A stretch of 64,000 nt of DNA from Sphingomonas sp. LHG3406-1 (GTDB lineage: Bacteria > Pseudomonadota > Alphaproteobacteria > Sphingomonadales > Sphingomonadaceae). The stretch lies in assembly GCF_029637485.1 (NCBI RefSeq), contig NZ_CP069128.1:248001-312000 (forward strand), given 5' to 3'. A program made the translations under genes and the position numbers. The stretch's first letter is position 1; each line of letters begins with the position of its first letter. Positions 1 to 10,354 of this stretch are shown here, in pieces. The notes beneath the pieces were generated by a model. It worked only from the letters and a program-made list of their open reading frames with translations, made no database searches and was not told the origin of the DNA.

Positions 1-910
1 CCGCCGACAGCAGGAGCAGCGCATTGCAGGTGCCGAAGGCGCTGATCGCCGCGATCACGGCGACGACCGCGCCGGCGCCCGGTCCGAGCAGGGGCGCGAT
101 GGCGTCGGCGAACGGGGCGCTGCTCGAGGCGGCCAGCGCGTTCGGCAGGATCAGCAGGGTCGCCAGCGTCGCACCAAAATAGATGGCTCCGGTCAGCCCG
201 GTCCCCAAGATGGTGGCGCGCGGGACGATGCGGTCGGCGTTCTCCGTGACGTTGGTGGTGACCGTCGCCGCCTCGAAGCCGGTCAGCGAGAAGAGCATCA
301 GCGCGGCCGCACCGGCAACGCCGGCAAGCGAGATGGGGACCGCCGCCAGCGGCTCGGCCGGCTGCCCGCCGCCGAAGCGTATCGCCAGCAGCAGCACGAC
401 CGCGAACAGCGGGACGACCTTGATCAGCGTGGCTGTCACCTGCACCCAGCCCGCCGACCGTGCGCCGGTCAGGTTGACCAAGGTCAGGATGAGGATGGTG
501 CCAAGCGCGACGATGGTGAGGCCGATCCCGCCGCTCGCCGCCGGCACGACAAAACCGAGCGCGCCGGCCACCGCCACCGCCACCGCCGCCACGCCCGTCC
601 ATTGCGAGACCATGTAGCTCCACAAGGTGAGGAAGGCCGCGCCGTCGCCGAAGGCCGAGCGGACATAGACGAAGGGGCCGCCGGGCATTCGCCGGGCCAG
701 CCGGGCGAAGGTGATCGCAAGCAGCATGGTCCCGGCGATGGTCACCGCGAAGGCGAGGACGATGTTGGGCCCGAACGGCGCAAGTGTCGCAGGCAGCAGG
801 TAGATGCCGCTGCCGATCATCGTCCCGACCACCATGGCGAGGCTCATGAAGCCGCCGAGACGCTTGGAAGGCGGTGGCGGGGGAGGCGCGGCGATATTGG
901 GTTCGATCAT
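1..910 (-). CDS. APC-family amino acid permease (partial, C-terminus off window)
   Basis: Integral membrane transporter of the amino acid-polyamine-organocation superfamily, resembling the arginine/agmatine antiporter branch. About 303 residues are visible. After a proline-rich cytoplasmic start comes TM1 with the characteristic helix break GTMIGSGIYLLPA (about residues 28-40), followed by repeated hydrophobic helices. A conserved SLTGFEAAT stretch, typical of TM6 in this family, lies near residue 210. Translation most likely starts at the ATG at 910; an in-frame ATG at 928 would add six residues. The gene is divergent from fabD with a gap of about 90 bp that must hold both promoters. The C-terminal third lies beyond the left edge. 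The substrate cannot be told from this sequence. Confidence 0.85.
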   Translation of the reverse strand, partial: MIEPNIAAPPPPPPSKRLGGFMSLAMVVGTMIGSGIYLLPATLAPFGPNIVLAFAVTIAGTMLLAITFARLARRMPGGPFVYVRSAFGDGAAFLTLWSYMVSQWTGVAAVAVAVAGALGFVVPAASGGIGLTIVALGTILILTLVNLTGARSAGWVQVTATLIKVVPLFAVVLLLAIRFGGGQPAEPLAAVPISLAGVAGAAALMLFSLTGFEAATVTTNVTENADRIVPRATILGTGLTGAIYFGATLATLLILPNALAASSSAPFADAIAPLLGPGAGAVVAVIAAISAFGTCNALLLLSA

Positions 911-1001
911 GGACGAGCAGCTTTCCATGGCCGCGGCGGCTTGGCAATCGCGCCCCACGCGCCTAACCGCCCCTCGATCAATTGGCAGGGGTAATCGGCA
1001 C

Positions 1002-1925
1002 GTGCGGGCATTCATCTTTCCGGGTCAGGGCAGCCAGTCGGTCGGCATGGGCGTCGCGGTCGCCGAGGCGAGCCGGGCGGCGAAGGACGTGTTCGCGGAA
1101 GTCGACGAGGCGCTTGGGGCACACCTCTCCCGCATCATGCGCGAGGGGCCGGAGGCCGATCTCACGCTGACCGAGAATGCCCAGCCGGCGATCATGGCGC
1201 ACAGCATCGCGGTGCTCCGGACGCTCGGGATCGATCTTGCGTCCAAGGGCCACTTTGTCGCCGGTCACAGCCTCGGCGAATATAGCGCGCTCTGCGCCGC
1301 CGGCAGCCTCGACCTCGCCACCACCGCGCGTCTCCTCAAGCGGCGCGGCCAGGCGATGCAGGCGGCCGTGCCGGTGGGCGAGGGGGCGATGGCCGCCCTG
1401 CTCGGCGCCGACCTCGACAAGGCGCAGGCGATCGCCGCCGCCGCCGCGGAAGGGCAGGTCTGCACCGTCGCCAACGACAATGACCCGAGCCAGGTCGTCA
1501 TCTCCGGCCACCGTGCCGCGATCGAGCGGGCAATCGCCATCGCCAAGGAGCATGGTGCCAAGCGGGCCGTCCTGCTGCCGGTGTCCGCGCCCTTCCACTG
1601 CCCGCTGATGCAGCCGGCGGCGGACGCCATGGCCGATGCGCTCGGATCGACCGAGATCAAGGCGCCGGCGGTGCCCGTCTATGCCAATGTCATCGCCGCG
1701 CCGGTGAGCGATCCCGACCGAATCCGCGAACTATTGGTCGAGCAGGTGACCGGCATGGTCCGCTGGCGCGAGAGCATCGCCGAAATGGCGGCTGCCGGCG
1801 TCGAGGAGTTCGTCGAGATCGGCGGCAAGGTGCTCGGCCCGATGGTCAAGCGCATCGCGCCGGACGCCCGGATCACGAGCGTTGTCACGATGGAAGATAT
1901 CGAAGCGGTGGCGAAGGAATTTTGA
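1002..1925 (+). CDS. fabD: Malonyl-CoA:ACP transacylase FabD
   Basis: Transfers malonyl from CoA to acyl carrier protein, supplying extender units for cytoplasmic type II fatty acid synthesis. The 307-residue length is normal for the family. The oxyanion-hole motif FPGQGSQ is at residues 6-12, the nucleophile elbow GHSLGEYSAL carries Ser90, and the catalytic His199 sits in SAPFHCPLM. The start is taken as GTG at 1002, because the family begins directly with this FIFPGQGSQ strand; the reading frame stays open further upstream but that part overlaps the divergent permease. The stop overlaps a small downstream gene, which in turn overlaps fabG, so the three are probably translated from one message. 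Confidence 0.95.
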   Translation: MRAFIFPGQGSQSVGMGVAVAEASRAAKDVFAEVDEALGAHLSRIMREGPEADLTLTENAQPAIMAHSIAVLRTLGIDLASKGHFVAGHSLGEYSALCAAGSLDLATTARLLKRRGQAMQAAVPVGEGAMAALLGADLDKAQAIAAAAAEGQVCTVANDNDPSQVVISGHRAAIERAIAIAKEHGAKRAVLLPVSAPFHCPLMQPAADAMADALGSTEIKAPAVPVYANVIAAPVSDPDRIRELLVEQVTGMVRWRESIAEMAAAGVEEFVEIGGKVLGPMVKRIAPDARITSVVTMEDIEAVAKEF

Positions 1926-2233
1926 CGGCCGCTGCGCAGTCGATCCGGTCGCGAGCCCTGGAATGGCTTGATGAGCTGGCGCCTGAGCAGAGGTCCAATC
2001 TCGTGCGCTTGTCGGCTTCCTATGACGAGAAGACAGACGAGCTTCTGTGGCAACTCGTCGTGCTTGACAGAGCCGGCGAAGACGAGATCGAGGAATACTC
2101 CTGTATCGCGACCGAGGTCCTCGCGGATTTCCAGTCAGCGACGATGCGCGAAGTGCTGATCAGGCTCGACAAAGCCGAGGACGTGAAGCACGTCGGCGCA
2201 CTACCCATCATGATTTTCGAAGCAAAGGCATGA
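1922..2233 (+). CDS. Hypothetical small protein between fabD and fabG
   Basis: A 103-residue soluble, acidic protein that I do not recognise. Its TTG start overlaps the fabD stop (TTGA) and its stop overlaps the fabG start (ATGA), the pattern of translational coupling within an operon. An AAGGA-like ribosome site lies only a few bases before the TTG, so reinitiation after fabD is plausible. No signal peptide or membrane segment is seen. The middle carries LLWQLVVLD and EEYSCIATEVLADF, suggesting an alpha/beta fold. The codon choice looks less GC-biased than fabD and fabG, which could mean a later insertion into the fab operon. It may be a real accessory gene; function is unknown. Confidence 0.55.
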   Translation: MTAAAQSIRSRALEWLDELAPEQRSNLVRLSASYDEKTDELLWQLVVLDRAGEDEIEEYSCIATEVLADFQSATMREVLIRLDKAEDVKHVGALPIMIFEAKA

Positions 2234-2976
2234 CGATGTTCGACCTTACCGGAATGACCGCCCTCGTGACCGGTGCTAGCGGCGGCCTCGGCAGTGCCAT
2301 CGCGAAGGCGCTCGCGGCCCAGGGCGCCCGGCTGGCGGTCAGCGGCAGCAATGCCGACAAGCTCGAAGCCTTCCGTGCGGGCCTGGGCGGCGACCATGTC
2401 GCGCTGCCCTGCAACCTGTCGGACGGCGCCGCGGTCGATCAGCTGGTTCCCCAAGCGGTGGAAGCGCTCGGAGGCAAGCTCGACATCCTCGTCAACAATG
2501 CCGGCGTCACCCGCGACAATCTCCTCATGCGGATGAAGGACGAGGAGTTCGAGAGCGTGATCGCGATCAACCTCGAAGCCGCCTTCCGCCTGATGCGCGC
2601 AGCCGCGAAGCCGATGATGAAGGCGCGCTTCGGCCGCATCGTCTCGGTCACCTCGGTGGTCGGCCAGACCGGCAATCCCGGGCAGGCCAATTACGTCGCC
2701 TCCAAGGCCGGCCTCGTCGGCATGAGCAAGGCGGTCGCGCAGGAGCTCGCCAGCCGCAACATCACCGTCAATTGCGTCGCGCCAGGCTTCATGACCTCGG
2801 CGATGACCGACGCGCTGAACGATGCGCAGCGCGCCGCCATCCTCGCCAAGATCCCGTCGGGCGCGATGGGCACCGGCGAGGACGTCGCCGCCGCGGTCAT
2901 CTTCCTCGCCAGCCGTGAGGCCGGTTACGTCACCGGCCAGACGCTGCACGTCAACGGCGGCATGGCGATGATCTGA
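2230..2976 (+). CDS. fabG: 3-oxoacyl-ACP reductase FabG
   Basis: NADPH-dependent reductase for the first reduction step of fatty acid elongation; a classical short-chain dehydrogenase. The 248-residue protein has the nucleotide-binding TGASGGLG at 14-21, NNAG at 89-92, and the catalytic Ser142, Tyr155 and Lys159 (YVASK). The C-terminus VNGGMAMI is typical of FabG. The ATG overlaps the stop of the upstream small gene; a second in-frame ATG two codons later is possible. The last codons and the stop are part of a 33-bp tandem repeat that continues into the spacer, so a tail duplication has occurred here without changing the protein. Confidence 0.95.
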   Translation: MTMFDLTGMTALVTGASGGLGSAIAKALAAQGARLAVSGSNADKLEAFRAGLGGDHVALPCNLSDGAAVDQLVPQAVEALGGKLDILVNNAGVTRDNLLMRMKDEEFESVIAINLEAAFRLMRAAAKPMMKARFGRIVSVTSVVGQTGNPGQANYVASKAGLVGMSKAVAQELASRNITVNCVAPGFMTSAMTDALNDAQRAAILAKIPSGAMGTGEDVAAAVIFLASREAGYVTGQTLHVNGGMAMI

Positions 2977-3043
2977 CGCCAACCGACAAGCGGCATGGCG
3001 ATGATCTGACGCCACCCGACAAGCGGCATGACGATGATCTAGG
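2958..3043. repeat. 33-bp tandem repeat over the fabG stop codon
   Basis: Two full copies (2958-2990 and 2991-3023) and a 20-base partial third copy (3024-3043), each starting CGGCATG. Copy 2 differs from copy 1 at one base (A to C); copy 3 has further changes that turn the stop region into CTAGG. Copy 1 encodes the last FabG residues GMAMI and the stop; the later copies are untranslated. Confidence 0.9.
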
Positions 3044-3084
3044 CGACGTCCTTCGCCCGTATTGCATATCTGCAACACCGACTC

Positions 3085-3112
3085 CTTGTCGCCGGTTTTA
3101 CCCTCCCTATAT
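3085..3112 (+). promoter_or_regulatory. Probable RpoH (sigma-32) heat-shock promoter of dnaK
   Basis: CTTG at 3085-3088, a 17-base spacer, then CCTATAT at 3106-3112. This fits the alphaproteobacterial RpoH pattern of CTTG followed 17-18 bases later by CYTATNT. It lies 73 bases before the dnaK ATG, and the window also encodes RpoH itself. Confidence 0.65.
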
Positions 3113-3185
3113 CGCCGCCGAAACATCAAACACGGGCGCGCCGCGTAACGGCCGTCCGAGGGGCGAGTGAAAGGGTAGAAGAACA

Positions 3186-5114
<1,929 letters not shown>

Positions 5115-5122
5115 GTGAGGTT

Positions 5123-5198
5123 CGTCGTCCCTGCGACGGCAGGGGCTTCGCGCGGTGCAGGAGCATCGCCTGGGGTCCCGGCCGGCGCGGGGACGATG
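5123..5198. repeat. Inverted repeat in the dnaK-dnaJ spacer
   Basis: The arms CGTCGTCCCTGCG (5123-5135) and CGCGGGGACGATG (5186-5198) are near-perfect inverted complements separated by 50 bases. The content resembles the interspersed palindromes that recur in sphingomonad intergenic DNA. In RNA it could form a hairpin between the dnaK stop and the dnaJ start. Confidence 0.65.
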
Positions 5199-5215
5199 CT
5201 TGAAGAGATTACGCC

Positions 5216-6334
5216 ATGAGTGTCCACATCGACTATTACGAACTGCTCGGGGTTGAACGCTCGGCCGACGAGCGGGCCATCAAGGCGGCCTTCCGCAAGG
5301 CGGCGATGGAATGCCATCCCGACCGCCACGGCGGCTGTCCCGAGCGCACCGCCAAGTTCAAGCAGTTGAACGAGGCCTATGACTGCCTCAAGGACCCGCA
5401 GAAGCGCGCCGCCTACGACCGCTTCGGCCATGCTGCCTTCCAGCAGGGCGGCGGCGGTCCGGGCGGGTTCGGCGGCGGCGCCGGGCCGGACTTTTCCGAC
5501 ATCTTCTCGTCGATCTTCGGCGAGTTCATGGACCCGCGCGGCGCACGGCAGAATGCGGCGCGCGGCGCGGACCTCCGCTACGATCTCGAACTGACCCTCG
5601 AGGAGAGCTTCGCCGGCAAGTCGGCGACCATCGACATCGAGACCATGGCGCCGTGCGAGCCCTGCGAAGGCGACGGCGCGCGTGGGACCTCGGTTCCGGA
5701 GACCTGCCGCACCTGCGGCGGCGCCGGCAAGGTCCGCGCCCAGCAGGGCTTCTTCGTCGTCGAGCGCGGCTGCCCGGCCTGCTACGGCCACGGCGTCACC
5801 ATCGCCGACCCCTGTCCCGAATGCCAGGGCGAGGGCAGGGCGCTCAAGCGCCGCACCCTCACCATCCAGGTGCCTGCGGGCGTTGACGAAGGCACCCGGA
5901 TCCGCGTTGCGGGCGAGGGCGAGTCAGGTGTTCGCGGAGCGCCGGGCGGCGACCTCTACCTGTTCGTGCACCTGAAGCGCCATCCGATCTACAGCCGCGA
6001 GGGCACGACCCTAATCGCCGAATGCCCGGTCAGCTTCACCACCGCCGCTCTCGGCGGATCGATCACCGTGCCCGGCATTGACGGCGAGGCGATCGAGGTG
6101 AAGATTCCGGCCGGCATCCAGTCGGGCGAAACCCTTCGGCTGCGCGGCAAGGGCATGGCCGTGCTCAACGCCCGGGGCCGCGGCGACCTGGTCACCCGCG
6201 TCCTGGTCGAGACACCGACCCGCCTGACCGCCAAGCAGAAGGAAATTCTCTGCCAGTTCCGGGAGACCGAAACCGGCGAGGAATGCCCCAACGCCAAGAG
6301 CTTCTTCGCCCGGATCAAGGACGCGCTGGGCTAA
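5216..6334 (+). CDS. dnaJ: Co-chaperone DnaJ (Hsp40)
   Basis: Delivers substrates to DnaK and stimulates its ATPase. The 372-residue class I protein contains, in order: a J domain with HPD at residues 34-36, a Gly/Phe-rich linker (about 75-100), a zinc domain with four CxxCxGxG repeats beginning at Cys147, Cys164, Cys186 and Cys200, and the C-terminal substrate-binding barrels. The first Cys repeat reads CEPCEGDG. The ATG is preceded by GAAGAG. It follows dnaK after about 100 bases on the same strand and is presumably cotranscribed with it under heat-shock control, although the hairpin-forming spacer could reduce read-through. Confidence 0.97.
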   Translation: MSVHIDYYELLGVERSADERAIKAAFRKAAMECHPDRHGGCPERTAKFKQLNEAYDCLKDPQKRAAYDRFGHAAFQQGGGGPGGFGGGAGPDFSDIFSSIFGEFMDPRGARQNAARGADLRYDLELTLEESFAGKSATIDIETMAPCEPCEGDGARGTSVPETCRTCGGAGKVRAQQGFFVVERGCPACYGHGVTIADPCPECQGEGRALKRRTLTIQVPAGVDEGTRIRVAGEGESGVRGAPGGDLYLFVHLKRHPIYSREGTTLIAECPVSFTTAALGGSITVPGIDGEAIEVKIPAGIQSGETLRLRGKGMAVLNARGRGDLVTRVLVETPTRLTAKQKEILCQFRETETGEECPNAKSFFARIKDALG

Positions 6335-6444
6335 GCCCGAACGAGTCGGATCGGCACGGAGGCAGGTCTCCGCAGTCGCCCCGTTGCGGACATAGCCGCC
6401 AGACGTCAGGGTGCGGCGGTGCCGATCCGGAACCTACCCGTTGC

Positions 6445-6490
6445 GCAGCAATGGGGAGGGGGACCGCTCCGCGCAGCGAAGTGGTGGAGG
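6445..6490. repeat. Interspersed palindromic element downstream of dnaJ
   Basis: The spacer between the convergent dnaJ and purB genes carries a GGGGAGGGGGACC core followed by an imperfect hairpin: ACCGCTCCGC (6463-6472), loop GCA, GCGAAGTGGT (6476-6485), with one G-T pair and one mismatch. I recognise this G-rich core plus hairpin as a type common in sphingomonad intergenic DNA. No coding potential is seen in the 216-bp gap. Confidence 0.55.
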
Positions 6491-6550
6491 GGCCGGCACC
6501 ATGCGCGCAACTGCCAATGCCATGTTCGCCGCTCGGCGTCCGCGGTTCAC

Positions 6551-7876
6551 CTATGATGCCCGCCCGAACACTCGGCTGAAGATCGTGTCGACCCGGGCGA
6601 AGTGGTAGCCGAGGTCGAAGCTTTCCTCGAGCTTCTGAGGCGGCAGCGCGGCGATGACTTCCGGATCGCTCTTGAGCAGATCGAGGAGCGATAACGCGCC
6701 GTCCGATTCCCACACCTTCATCGCGTTGCGCTGGACCTTGGCGTAGGCGTCCTCGCGGCTCAGCCCGGCCTGGGTCAGCGCCAGCAGCACCCGCTGCGAG
6801 TGGACCAGCCCGCCCATCCGGTCGAGGTTCTTCTGCATCCGCTCCGGGTAGACGAGGAGCTTGTCGATGACGCCCGTCAGCCGCGTCAGCGCAAAGTCGA
6901 GGGTGATGGTCGCGTCGGGGCCAATGTAGCGCTCGACCGACGAATGGCTGATGTCCCGCTCGTGCCACAGCGCGACATTCTCCAGCGCCGGGGTGACCGC
7001 CGACCGCACCATTCGCGCCAGGCCGGTGAGGTTCTCGGTCAGCACCGGATTGCGCTTGTGCGGCATGGCGCTGGAGCCCTTCTGGCCCGGCGAGAAATAT
7101 TCCTCGGCCTCCAGCACCTCGGTCCGCTGCAGGTGGCGGATTTCGGTCGCCAGCCGCTCGATGCTGCTCGCGATCACGCCGAGCGTCGCGAAGAACATGG
7201 CGTGACGGTCGCGCGGGATGACCTGCGTCGACGTCGGCTCCGGCGAGAGGCCGAGCTTCTTAGCGACATGCTCCTCGACGCGCGGATCGATGTTGGCAAA
7301 GGTGCCGACCGCACCGCTGATCGCGCACGTCGCGATCTCCTCGCGGGCGGCCTCGAGGCGCTTCAAGTTGCGCGCGAACTCGGCATGCGCCTGCGCAAGC
7401 TTGAGGCCGAAGGTCACCGGCTCGGCATGGATGCCGTGGCTTCGGCCGATGGTCGGGGTGAGCTTGTGCTCGAAGGCCCGCCGCTCAAGCACCGCCAGAA
7501 GCTGCTTGAGGTCGTCGATCAGGATGTCCGACGCCTGTGCCAGCTGTACCGCCAGCGCCGTGTCGAGCACGTCGCTGCTGGTCATGCCCTGGTGGAGCCA
7601 GCGCTTCTCGGGCCCGAGCTTCTCGCCGGCCCAGGTCAGGAAGGCGATCACGTCATGCTTGGTGACCGCCTCGATGGCGTCGATCGCAGGCACGTCGATG
7701 GGCTCGATGATGCCGCGACCATGCGCCGCAACGATGGTCGCCGCATCCTCCTGCGGGATCATGCCGATCTCGCCCATCGCCTCGGCGGCGAAGACTTCGA
7801 TGTCCCACCAGATGCGGAAGCGATTCTCGGCCGCCCAGATGGCGGTCATGGCGGGGCGGGAATAGCGGGGTACCAT
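6551..7876 (-). CDS. purB: Adenylosuccinate lyase PurB
   Basis: Catalyses two fumarate-releasing steps of purine synthesis: SAICAR to AICAR and adenylosuccinate to AMP. The 441-residue protein belongs to the fumarase/aspartase superfamily, with the signature SSAMPHKRNP near residues 266-275 and the conserved GRSHGIHAEP region carrying the catalytic histidine near 150. The N-terminus MVPRYSRPAM is typical of bacterial PurB, supporting the ATG at 7876. It lies 37 bp downstream of the ABC-F gene on the same strand; that gap contains GCCCTC/GAGGGC complementary arms which could form a small hairpin. It is convergent with dnaJ. Confidence 0.96.
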   Translation of the reverse strand: MVPRYSRPAMTAIWAAENRFRIWWDIEVFAAEAMGEIGMIPQEDAATIVAAHGRGIIEPIDVPAIDAIEAVTKHDVIAFLTWAGEKLGPEKRWLHQGMTSSDVLDTALAVQLAQASDILIDDLKQLLAVLERRAFEHKLTPTIGRSHGIHAEPVTFGLKLAQAHAEFARNLKRLEAAREEIATCAISGAVGTFANIDPRVEEHVAKKLGLSPEPTSTQVIPRDRHAMFFATLGVIASSIERLATEIRHLQRTEVLEAEEYFSPGQKGSSAMPHKRNPVLTENLTGLARMVRSAVTPALENVALWHERDISHSSVERYIGPDATITLDFALTRLTGVIDKLLVYPERMQKNLDRMGGLVHSQRVLLALTQAGLSREDAYAKVQRNAMKVWESDGALSLLDLLKSDPEVIAALPPQKLEESFDLGYHFARVDTIFSRVFGRAS

Positions 7877-7913
7877 GGGGCCGCCCTCTAGCGGCGGAGG
7901 GCCATTGCGGCAA

Positions 7914-9764
7914 TCAGGCTGCTTCGCGCTCCAGCTGCTCGCTGAGCTCCAGCCACTTGGCCTCGGCTGCCTCCAGCGCCGCTGCGACCTTGGCGCGGCG
8001 CTGCGACAATTCGCTCATCGAAAGCCTGGTGAGCTGCGGATCGGCGCCAGACGGATCGAACATCGCACGGTCGAGCGCGCTGCGCTGCTCCGCCAGTCTC
8101 AGGCTCTCCTTTTCGGCCTCGACCGCCGCCTTCTTCAGCGCCTTGGTATCTTCGCGCGCCTTGCCGCCCTTGGCCGCCTTGGGCTTGGCCTCGGCCTTGG
8201 GCTGGTTCCGGCCGAGGACAAAATCGATGTAGTCTTCGATGCTGCCTGCATAATCGATGGCCCGGCCGGCATCGACCAGCACCAGCCGGTCCGCCGTCAG
8301 CTCGACCATGTGGCGGTCGTGGCTGATGAGGATGACCGCGCCGTCATAGTCGTTCAGCGCCTGCACCAGCGCCTCGCGGGCATCGACGTCGAGGTGGTTG
8401 GTCGGCTCGTCGAGGATGAGTAGGTGCGGCGCCTCGCGGGTGATCAGCGCCAGCGCCAGCCGCGCCCGCTCCCCGCCCGACAGCTTGTTGGTGACGGTCG
8501 TCGCCTTGTCGCCCGAAAAGCCGAACCGGCCGAGCTGCGCACGGACCGCGGCGGGCGAATGGCCCTCCATCGCCCGGCTCATGTGCTGGAGCGGCGTGTC
8601 GTCCCCGTGCAGCTCCTCCACCTGATACTGGGTGAAATAGCCGACCCGCATCTTGCCCGTCGCGACCATGCCGCCGTCCATCGGCGCGAGCTGCGCCGCC
8701 AGCAGGCGGGCGAGCGTCGTCTTGCCGTTGCCGTTGCGGCCAAGCAGCGCGATGCGGTCGTCGGGATCGATCCGGAGGTTCAGACGGTTGAGGATCGGCC
8801 GTTCGCCATAGCCGACGCTTGCCATCTCCAGGGTGATGAGCGGCGGCTTCAGCTCGGATGGCGAGGGGAAGGCGAAGCTCAGCGACGGATCCTCGGCCAC
8901 GGCCGCGATCGGCTGCATCTTGGCCAGCATCTTGGCGCGGCTCTGGGCCTGCTTGGCGGTCGAGGCTCGGGCGCTGTTGCGGGCGATATAGTCCTGCAGC
9001 CGGGCGCGCTGCGCATCCTGGCTGGCCTTGGCCGCCGCCAGCTGCGCCGCCCGCTCGGCCCGCTGCCGCTCGAAATCGTCATAGCCGCCGGCATATTGCG
9101 AAAGCTTGCCGCGCTCGACGTGGAGGATCGTGTCGACGACATTGTTGAGGAGGTCGCGCTCATGGCTGATCACCACCAGCGTGCCGCTGTAATCCTTGAG
9201 GAAGTTTTCAAGCCAGAGCGTCGCTTCGAGATCGAGGTGGTTCGACGGCTCGTCGAGCAGCAGCACGTCGGGCTCGGAGAAGAGCAGGGCCGCCAGCGCC
9301 ACGCGCATCTTCCAGCCACCAGAGAAGCTGTCGAGCGGCCTTTGCTGCATCTCCTCGTCGAAGCCGAGGCCAAGCAGGATGCGCGCGGCCCGGGACGGCG
9401 CGCCATAGGCGTCGATCGCCAGAAGCCGCTCGTGCACCTCGCCGAGCCGGTCCATGTCGCTGTAATCCTCGGCCGCCAGCATCAGCTCGGCCCGTTCGGT
9501 GTCGGCCGCGAGCACCGTGTCGAACGGCGTCGCATCGCCGCTCGGCGCCTCCTGCGCGATGTAGCCGAGGCGGGTGCGCTTGGGCATCTCGATCTCGCCC
9601 TCGTCCGCCTCGAGCTGGCCGATCATGACCTTCATCAAGGTCGACTTGCCGGCGCCGTTGCGGCCGATCAGCCCGACACGGCTCTTGGGCCGGATCGTGG
9701 CCGTGGCGCGGTCGAGGATCGTCCGCCCACCGAGGCGCACCGTGATTCCGTTGATGGTCAGCAT
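7914..9764 (-). CDS. ABC-F family ribosome-associated ATPase
   Basis: A soluble protein of 616 residues with two fused ABC nucleotide-binding domains and no membrane segments, which is the ABC-F architecture. Walker A motifs are GRNGAGKST at 34-42 and GRNGNGKTT near 339; signatures are SGGWKMR and SGGERAR; Walker B regions read LLLDEPSNHLD and LILDEPTNHLD. The two domains are joined by a charged linker, and a Lys/Ala-rich segment plus a predicted coiled coil follow from about residue 515. Members act on the ribosome in translation rescue or fidelity. The layout is closest to the YheS/Uup type, but I cannot choose between those. It lies 11 bp after a small NTPase gene and is probably in one operon with purB. 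Confidence 0.92.
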   Translation of the reverse strand: MLTINGITVRLGGRTILDRATATIRPKSRVGLIGRNGAGKSTLMKVMIGQLEADEGEIEMPKRTRLGYIAQEAPSGDATPFDTVLAADTERAELMLAAEDYSDMDRLGEVHERLLAIDAYGAPSRAARILLGLGFDEEMQQRPLDSFSGGWKMRVALAALLFSEPDVLLLDEPSNHLDLEATLWLENFLKDYSGTLVVISHERDLLNNVVDTILHVERGKLSQYAGGYDDFERQRAERAAQLAAAKASQDAQRARLQDYIARNSARASTAKQAQSRAKMLAKMQPIAAVAEDPSLSFAFPSPSELKPPLITLEMASVGYGERPILNRLNLRIDPDDRIALLGRNGNGKTTLARLLAAQLAPMDGGMVATGKMRVGYFTQYQVEELHGDDTPLQHMSRAMEGHSPAAVRAQLGRFGFSGDKATTVTNKLSGGERARLALALITREAPHLLILDEPTNHLDVDAREALVQALNDYDGAVILISHDRHMVELTADRLVLVDAGRAIDYAGSIEDYIDFVLGRNQPKAEAKPKAAKGGKAREDTKALKKAAVEAEKESLRLAEQRSALDRAMFDPSGADPQLTRLSMSELSQRRAKVAAALEAAEAKWLELSEQLEREAA

Positions 9765-9775
9765 GGGGAGCGCGC

Positions 9776-10312
9776 CTACACGGCTTTCGTGGCGAACTGA
9801 AGGCGGACCTCCTCGACGAAGGCGTCGGCCTCTTCATCGGACGTGATCGTGCGGACGGGACAGGTCGCCGTGCCAGCCAGCCGCCTTATCCTGGCACGTT
9901 GGGAATTCCGGGTCGTCAGGATGTAGGTAGCGAACTCCGGAAGCGAGCGTAGCCGCTCCGGACAGCCGTCCGCCATGTCGGGCCGGGTCCGCCCGAGCTG
10001 TGTCACCGCTCGGCGCACCACGCGCCACAGCCTCAAAACGACGGGCCGGTCCAGCCAGACCAGCAGCTCGGCTCGCGCCAGCCGGCTCGGCCATGTGATG
10101 CTGTGCCCGCCCTCGAACACCCAGCGCTCGCCGGCTTCCGCCTCGAGGCACAGGCGGGTCTTCTCGACCTTGCTCCGTTCCGTCCACCCAGGCTGCCAGT
10201 GGATGCGGTCGATGTGGATCACGGGAAGGCCGCTCACCTCGCCGAGGCGGGTGGCAAGACTGCTCTTGCCGGAGCCTGGCTGGCCGACGATCATGATCCG
10301 CTTGACGTCCAC
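9776..10312 (-). CDS. Small P-loop NTPase (adenylate kinase-like, FlaR/topology-modulation type)
   Basis: A 178-residue soluble protein with an N-terminal Walker A, GQPGSGKSS at residues 10-18, followed by HIDRIHWQPGW, which is characteristic of the adenylate kinase-like family annotated as DNA topology modulation protein FlaR. The arginine-rich segment LWRVVRRAVTQLGRTRPDM matches the lid region of that family. The true substrate of these proteins is not established, and the name should not be read as evidence of a topology role. It is on the same strand as, and 11 bp upstream of, the ABC-F gene, and 42 bp downstream of the SDR gene, suggesting an operon. Confidence 0.8.
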   Translation of the reverse strand: MDVKRIMIVGQPGSGKSSLATRLGEVSGLPVIHIDRIHWQPGWTERSKVEKTRLCLEAEAGERWVFEGGHSITWPSRLARAELLVWLDRPVVLRLWRVVRRAVTQLGRTRPDMADGCPERLRSLPEFATYILTTRNSQRARIRRLAGTATCPVRTITSDEEADAFVEEVRLQFATKAV

Positions 10313-10354
10313 GCCGCATCTTTGCGGGCGGAGGAGGGCGGAGCAAGTCAGCCC

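Noticed and set aside
6315..6968. 217-codon minus-strand frame downstream of dnaJ
   Set aside because: It overlaps the end of purB in another frame and has the Arg/Pro/Ala content of a shadow.
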